A stretch of DNA of 8,494 nucleotides from contig JAFGHG010000176.1 in assembly GCA_016939345.1 (NCBI GenBank), positions 1-8,494 of the forward strand. The letters are read 5' to 3'. The notes under the pieces were generated by a model that saw nothing but the letters and a program-made list of their open reading frames with translations, did not search any database and was not told the origin of the DNA. This DNA is from Candidatus Omnitrophota bacterium (GTDB lineage Bacteria; Omnitrophota; Gorgyraeia; Duberdicusellales; 4484-171). A program made the translations under genes and the position numbers. Shown here piece after piece: positions 1-6,800 of the stretch; within the stretch, counting starts at the first letter, position 1; every line of letters begins with the position of its first letter.

Positions 1-893
1 CAAAATAATAAAGAAGACAACAATGCATACCCCGGAGAAATAATTGACAGATTAGTAAAATCATAATTGTTTTCTAAAATCCAAAGAAGGCTTATAGCTG
101 CAGTTTCAATATACTTATTCCAAACCGCTTTATCCTTGCAATCAGCTGGTATTTGTATATTAGGTTGCAGATGACCCAAAAGAGCTTCTCCTTTTCCGAC
201 AGCAACTCTAGCAAATATAAGACTAGGATCTTCAGCCTTTATTTCTCTTTTAGCTGCAGCAGACAATAAACCTTTGCGTAACCACTCATTTTTTGGCACA
301 ATTTCTACAACAAGAATATTACCATAGAGACTTTGCCTTAAGTCGAAATCAAACAAATCTAAATTATGCTTTGAGAGCTCTTGCCTGAGCAAACTTCTGT
401 CAATATCGCAATATCCCAAGGAAAAACCAGTTGAAATGTCTGGCTGAAAAAATACTAATTCTTGCCTAAATTGATGTTTATCTCGGGGATGCTGTTGCCG
501 AAACTGCCTATAAAGATTTTCTTTTGATACCCCTTGTCCAATATTTATCTTTTGTTTCTCAGCAGCCTGGAAAATTTCATATCCTAAAGGTAACTCATCA
601 AATTCTAATCCAAAATCTAATGCCCAGCTTAAGAATTTGGTATCATAAGAGGATTCTTCTAAAGACGCTCTTATTTTAGATAACCAACCGCTAAGATGTA
701 TTAATTGCTGCTGACCAAACCTTCTATCAGGTTCAACTATCAGTCTAAATAAATTAAGGGCTTGTCTGCTTGTAAGTAAAATCTCCCCAAAAAAACCAAG
801 AGCAACATGGCCATATTCCTTGAAGCGCCCTTGCAGTTGATTCCAGATATAAGCTGGACCTATTGGCTCTTTACAATCACTTCCATTTCCCTG
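1..893 (-). other. Unassigned C-terminal part of the window, continuing past position 1
   Basis: About 297 residues after the last hydrophobic helix, with no family recognised. It has amphipathic helices (about 790-600), a Gln/Arg-rich segment (NLYRQFRQQHPRDKHQFRQE), repeated 'R-Q-x-L' and 'L-R-Q' elements (RSLLRQEL, DLRQSLYG) and a moderately hydrophobic final stretch (TAAISLLWILENN; GYALLSSLLF) running off the edge. The frame remains open at position 3, so more of the protein lies beyond. Confidence 0.4.
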
Positions 894-3800
894 GACTATA
901 TATGCCATACTAAAGCATATCGGTATCAGACTTATCATTAGATATAAAAATCCTAAACTCTGCAATTCGTCATCAAGGTCTTCTTTAAAGCTTCTCAGGT
1001 TATTTGCTTGGCTGATAAGTAATGATTTCTTACGGTATTCTATAATTGATATAGCCTGTTTTAATGCTGAGATGTTCTCAGGCTCGCTTTCTTGCCCAAT
1101 AAGTCCAGCTAAAACTCCCAGCTCGCTGTCTGTACCTATTTCCCGCAAGGCCAGAAAAATCATAAGTCTTATATTATGATCACTATTATTGGCCAACCCT
1201 TCTATCAAGGCCTTAGCTGCTTTTGGAGAGCCAAGCTCGATTAGTTCAATTACCGCAGATTTTTTCTCCCAAGACCTTTTATTTTCATCAATCAAAATGC
1301 TTTCCTGTTTCTGAATAAATATATCCTTATCGGTTGAATCTGATTCATAAGTCGCCGGCACAAGATAAGGAAATCCGCCTAAAGCCACGCCTTTTAACTC
1401 GTTGCATAAGTCCTGAGATCCGTCGCTGTCTGCAGTTTCTTTTATCAGATCAGCTGATACCCTTCCTATAAAGTGGATAGCGGAAATTTCACTAGACTTA
1501 AATTTTGGCCGCAAAGATATAGACCTCCTAAAACCTAAATCATCAAGCAGTCTAAGGGTCAATTGATTTAGCACCAGAAAATAAGTAACCGCCTTTCCTT
1601 GATACTGTGAATCATGATTAATGGTAAAAACTTCTTCTATGCCGTGACTATCCACCTCTGCTGCCAGTTCACCTCTTGTATAATTTCCTGTATCTTTTAG
1701 TGAAAAAGAAGAGAAATACACTTCTGTCGCGCCTGGTGTTTCAAGTATTTCTACGGCCCGATTTGAAATGTCTACCATACGTAAGGAAAAAGTTAAATAA
1801 TCCTGTCTTTTTTCCGGACGGCTTATATCAATAGAAACCGTTCTTTTGGGGCTTACTGTAGCTTGCAGGTAATTTTCGCTAGGTTCCTCAGTCCTGTCAT
1901 CCCGGTCTGGATCAATAGTATAAACCTTCGATAACCCGAAGTTATTGCAAATCATGGCAAACTTATCTTTTCGCTGCTCTAGTTGCGAACGGTTTATTTG
2001 TTCCTGTCTTAAACCTTCTGCCTTTTCTGGTTCTATTTCAACTCCAAAAGCAACTGCCTTGTAATAATAAAATCCCTCCTTATGGGGAAAAGGCTGAATT
2101 ATAAAGTGATCATTTTCCACAAATTCACCTTGAGGAAATTTTTCAGCGGCCACCTGCCTGGCTTTCTCTCTCTCTTGCTCAATCCTGTTTTCATTTCCCT
2201 CATCAGGTAATCGAAAAATACTAATAGGAAAATAAAGCAATCCCTGAAGCTTGGCATGTTCATGCTGGTCGTTTACCGCGACCTTAGCTGCTAAAGACTG
2301 CATATCTGCCTCTATTTCCTCACCAGTCTTTCCTCTTGCCTGTCCCTTTATCTTAACTTGATTATGGGCTGCGTGCTTTGTGTTACTGGCAAATTCAATA
2401 GATACCAAATCGTCCGGATGAGAGCTTAATTCATGGCGCCAGGCCAGGGAAGCTCTTATATTTTCAACAAGCAATTCTTCATATGTAAGAACCGAATAAT
2501 GATCAGTCATCTCTGCAAAATGTTCTTCGAACCTTTTCTCCAGTGATTCCTGAACAAGATTAATACCTGTCTGTTCAAGAGGATTCTCGTCATCTGTAAT
2601 CACAATTTTCCTATTGTCAGCATCAACTATTACATTGTCTCCTTCCTCGACCAATCTTTCTCTGTCTCTAAATAAACTCCGTCCTTGCAGATACAGATCT
2701 TCCACTCCCAGTACAGCCGGAACATTAAACGTCCGGCAGCGGACAGTTTCGTGAGCAACCTCATTACCGTAACCAAAGGCAATTAATCCCACTACTTTAG
2801 GATGGATTATGGCAATAAGAGCCTTATCGCGGTCATGCATCGATTCATTAGCTGTAAGAAATAAAATTACTTCCTGGCCGTCTTCTGCTCTTCTTAAAGC
2901 TTCCTGGACACTAAAACAGATAACTCCTTTTTGGGCTCCGGCTGTTCCATAACGGCCAGCAAACAGGATTCTTGAATCTACATCTTGACGCAGTCGAAAC
3001 ACCGGCACTGAAATAACTGAATCCTGGCTCTGAATAAGATAAAACCTGCCGTCTTCAATAACAAACTCTACTGTTTGAACCTCATCATAATTATCTTTTA
3101 TTATTTTTTTAGCCTTTTGAAGGGCTAAAGCAGCTTCAGGAAACTTTTCTCCTAAAGTGTTTATATCTTGAAGTTCTAGCATCAATCCGGCTACGATGTC
3201 TTCGCCCTGGATAGATACAGCAAAAACGCCCTGCATTGTTTCCACATGGCGGTCTACGTTTTCAGTAAAGAATGTGCCGCTGGCTGAATTTTCATTAAGG
3301 TTGCCAAAAACCATAGCCTGTATAAGAACAGACATGCTGGAAGAAGCCAAACCAGTCTTTAGCTTAACAGCCTCTGCCCTTTCGCAAGTAAAGCTGGCAA
3401 AAACAGCTTCGATACTTTTAAATAACTGTTCGTAAACATCCTGAGTTATTTCCTGGCCAGTATAATCTTTTATTAACTGCTTATATAAAGATATCAATTC
3501 TCTTAATTCTTGGGCGGATAAATTATTTTCGCTTAATGCTGAGACCTTTTGCATATACCATGAGCGGGCTGTATACAAAATATCTCCGGGCACACCCATG
3601 ACAACCGTACCATAATCCTCAATAAAACGTCGGTAGGTGTCATAAGCAAACTTCTCGCCGCGCCTATGGGCTAAAGATTCAGCTATTTGATCATTGATGC
3701 CTACATTCACTAACGAATCAAGAAGTCCTACCATAGACTTCTCGATTGTGGAGTTACTTCTAACTGAAACCAGCAAAGGCCTTCTTATACTGCCAAACCT

Positions 3801-6800
3801 CAAGTTGCTTTTCCTCCCCAGTCTTCTAATTGCCGCCTTTACTGCCTTTCGGCAAAGTTTATCAGTTAAATCTTTCTTAGTCTTATAGACAGCCGCATAA
3901 TAAGCAACAGTCAGAACAAAACCTCTTGGCACAGGAATGCCAAGACTATTAAGGATCATTAAATTATAAGCCTTCTCTCCAACATAATTAGCACTGAAAG
4001 GCGACTTTAAATCGTCAAGAAAACGGATGTATCCGAAGAATAGCAAGAATTTTTTTCCAAGGATTATAAGGAAAATAGCTGCGACTATTAAAGCTGCCAG
4101 GATAAGCCCGTAAGAATTTGCTAATGTTTGGGGCTCTTTAGATGAAAAATCAAGGCTTTTTAAAAACTCTCTAACCGCAATTTTCTCGTGCCTGCCTTTA
4201 TGAATCCACCTGAAAGATGATTTTTTCTTATTTAAGGCTTCAAGCATTTCATTGCGGCTCTTAGGGCTGATCATTACCCCTTGATTGCTATTTCTTGTAT
4301 TTATAGCAAGACTATAATATTTATTGCCAAGCCTGGCCACGATGGGAGAACCTGAATCCCCGGGCATACCCAAAGCACCGTCAAGAAAAGCAATTCCTGA
4401 TGCACTAAAAAATACGCCGCCGCAGACATTATCATTGTATCCGCTTCTTAGTACTGCAATAGACCCCTGCTCTGGCCTGGTGAATACTTCAAGCGGTTTC
4501 AATCTATAGACTTCTGTATTGAGCCTATCTTTTTTTAATGCAAGAATAGCAACATCATCAAGTATTGATATTTCTTTTCGATTACGTAAGATAACATCGG
4601 CATAACCAAGCCAAAGATAAGATTTTCCTCTTCTTACATCGACCTTTACCTTTTCCTGGCCCGGGATAACGTGGGTATTGGTTAAAATAATATAATGACC
4701 TTCAGTCTCGTAAGCAATGAAGCCTGAGCCGCGGTCAAGGCGCACAATTCCTCTATTCAATCTTCTTGATACTTGCGGCTGGTATGCAAGGGTTTTTCTT
4801 ATTACTGAAAACAAACCTTCTAAAACCTTGATTTCATAACTGGCCAAATGAAATATTAAAGTTTCAGTGTTGATGTTTACACCCAACTTAGGCCTGATCT
4901 CTGAATCTATAAATTCGGCCATGCTTTTTAGTAAAACTAACCGCTCCCTTATATCTTCAGAAAAAATAAGCCGCAAAGATATTAAAGCATCAAGTATTTC
5001 TTTAACCTGATAAATATTATTTTCATCTTTTGCCAGGGTATTTATTAAGGAAGTCAAATCTGCTGATAATTCTTCCAGACCTGCTAATTTTGCTTTTAAT
5101 TGTTCGTAATAATTCAAACTCATTAATTTATAGGTAAAATATTCAACGACTTCTCTATGCGCTCCCTCCTCTATCAACCTATGAGAAATAGAGCCAACTG
5201 TCCTTTCTGATTCATTATAAGAAGCATCACCATGGTCTCCTAGATAAGCAGCAAGGCAGCGTTCGGTAACTGCTCTTGTGGGATCAACATAGTCCGGCCC
5301 TACCGATATATCTTCAAGAACAGCCATTTTCGAAAAATAATAGACCAGCCCTTCCAGGCCCTCTTCTTCGCTTTCATAATTCTCATGCTCATCGATTGCC
5401 TCTATTACAAACTCTGAATCGTAAATTGATTCATCTAATTCTTTTTCTATAAAAGCAACGGCGTCTTCTCTGCTTCCCGAAGGCACTATCGGCCAGTCAA
5501 CAACACCCGTGGCAAGCCTGCGGGCAACAGCAAAATCTCTGCTTTCACAAGGCAAATCTCCAAGCATTCCCGTATCTTTTGCTTTTTCAACAATAAAAAG
5601 CAAAGCATTGCCAAGCCTGTTAAACTCTTCGGCAAAAAGAGAATTTTCAGTATCCAGAGCAGCTTCATGCATAGCCCGGGCAGTTATGGGATGGAGAACA
5701 AATTTGCTCTCATCAAATTGTCCGGTTCTAGCCACAATGTAATCCCGGCTATCCGGTTCAAATTCCAATATATTATTACCCATTTGGGAATCCCTTCCTG
5801 CCAAATAATCATGCCCTTTTTCTTGTCGTAAATTTATATTTTCTATAAGGTCAAAATAGCTATCATCGCTGGCTAATATATCCAAGGCATACGACAACCT
5901 TAATCTATCTCTGACAACGTCACCTCTGTCAGATTTTCTAATTAAATCGGCAACAAATCTATCTCTCAATTCCTTGGGCATGGCAAGAACAAGACTGTTT
6001 TCATGAAGCAATAATTCCTGTTCTTCTCTTTCATCCAAGCGTCCGAATACGACTTCATCAAGCAATACGCCTTCTTCAAGGTATTTAAAAAACCAAAAAG
6101 CTGTATTTCTATCAAGAGCCCTATCACAAAGATTACTTAAAACCTCCTGTATCTGAAAAGCCTTTTGGCTCGGGTTCATAACCGCTAACTTTATTCTTTT
6201 GTTACGAATAGCAAATACGAAATCAGAATCAAGGGCTCCTCTGCCGTCTATATCTGTATATCCGGCGCTAACGATGACAAAAGCATCAGTGTAATAATCT
6301 GAAGGGGCAATTCTATATTCTAATCCCCTATCAAAAAGAATATTAAGCATTGAAAGCTGAAGCTTAAGCCACAAAACTAATGGTTGAGTATGTTCTAAGG
6401 TCACACTGGAAACGCCTATTTTTCTCTGGGGCCTGGCGCTTAAATCTCCGGCCTTTACTAACCCTAAATAAGCTTGGACACTTCTGGTCAAACCTTGTAT
6501 TTTAGGCAGGCTATCGTCAGGCTTTTTTGAACGATTAGTAAGAAGATCTCTTGAAAAAAATTCAAAAAGTCTGATTTGGGCACCAAGCGCCTCTCTCTCG
6601 TCAGGCATGAGCTCATGTACTATGATCTGAGGTATGATATGAGAGCTTAAGGGGCAAATATCTCTTATCTGATCAATTGTTATATTCCAGCTAATACTGC
6701 CGCCGGCATTATGCCTGGCAACGGCAAAATCTTCTGGCGGGCCTCTTAACTCTATCCAGCCTCTTTCATCAGCCCGGGTAACTATTTCGAGCAAGGCCTT

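Noticed and set aside
1440..1620. Possible acetyltransferase (GNAT)-like segment ending LLDDLGFRRSI
   Set aside because: Only the 'LGF' ending resembles GNAT enzymes; the acetyl-CoA-binding R/Q-x-x-G-x-G/A signature is not visible, so no domain is claimed.
2300..2600. A possible HPr-like phosphoacceptor after the swivel domain
   Set aside because: The region lacks the HPr active-site context (G-L-H-A-R) and its length and pattern do not match; considered only because a phosphoacceptor would make sense there.
3196..3435. Plus-strand open frame of 79 codons
   Set aside because: It lies antisense to the conserved PPDK motifs (QAMVFGN, GEDIVAG) of the minus-strand gene and its translation resembles no protein; it is a shadow frame. 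The same applies to plus-strand frames at 3694-3888, 4324-4509, 5509-5742 and 6842-7027.
5486..5668. Minus-strand open frame of 60 codons in a different frame
   Set aside because: It overlaps copy B of the duplicated module, which is supported by its match to copy A in the long frame; the short frame has no separate start signal or recognisable motif.
6600..6640. VHELM as a possible zinc metalloprotease site
   Set aside because: The motif reads HELMP, not HExxH, and no downstream Glu/His metal-ligand motif is apparent.
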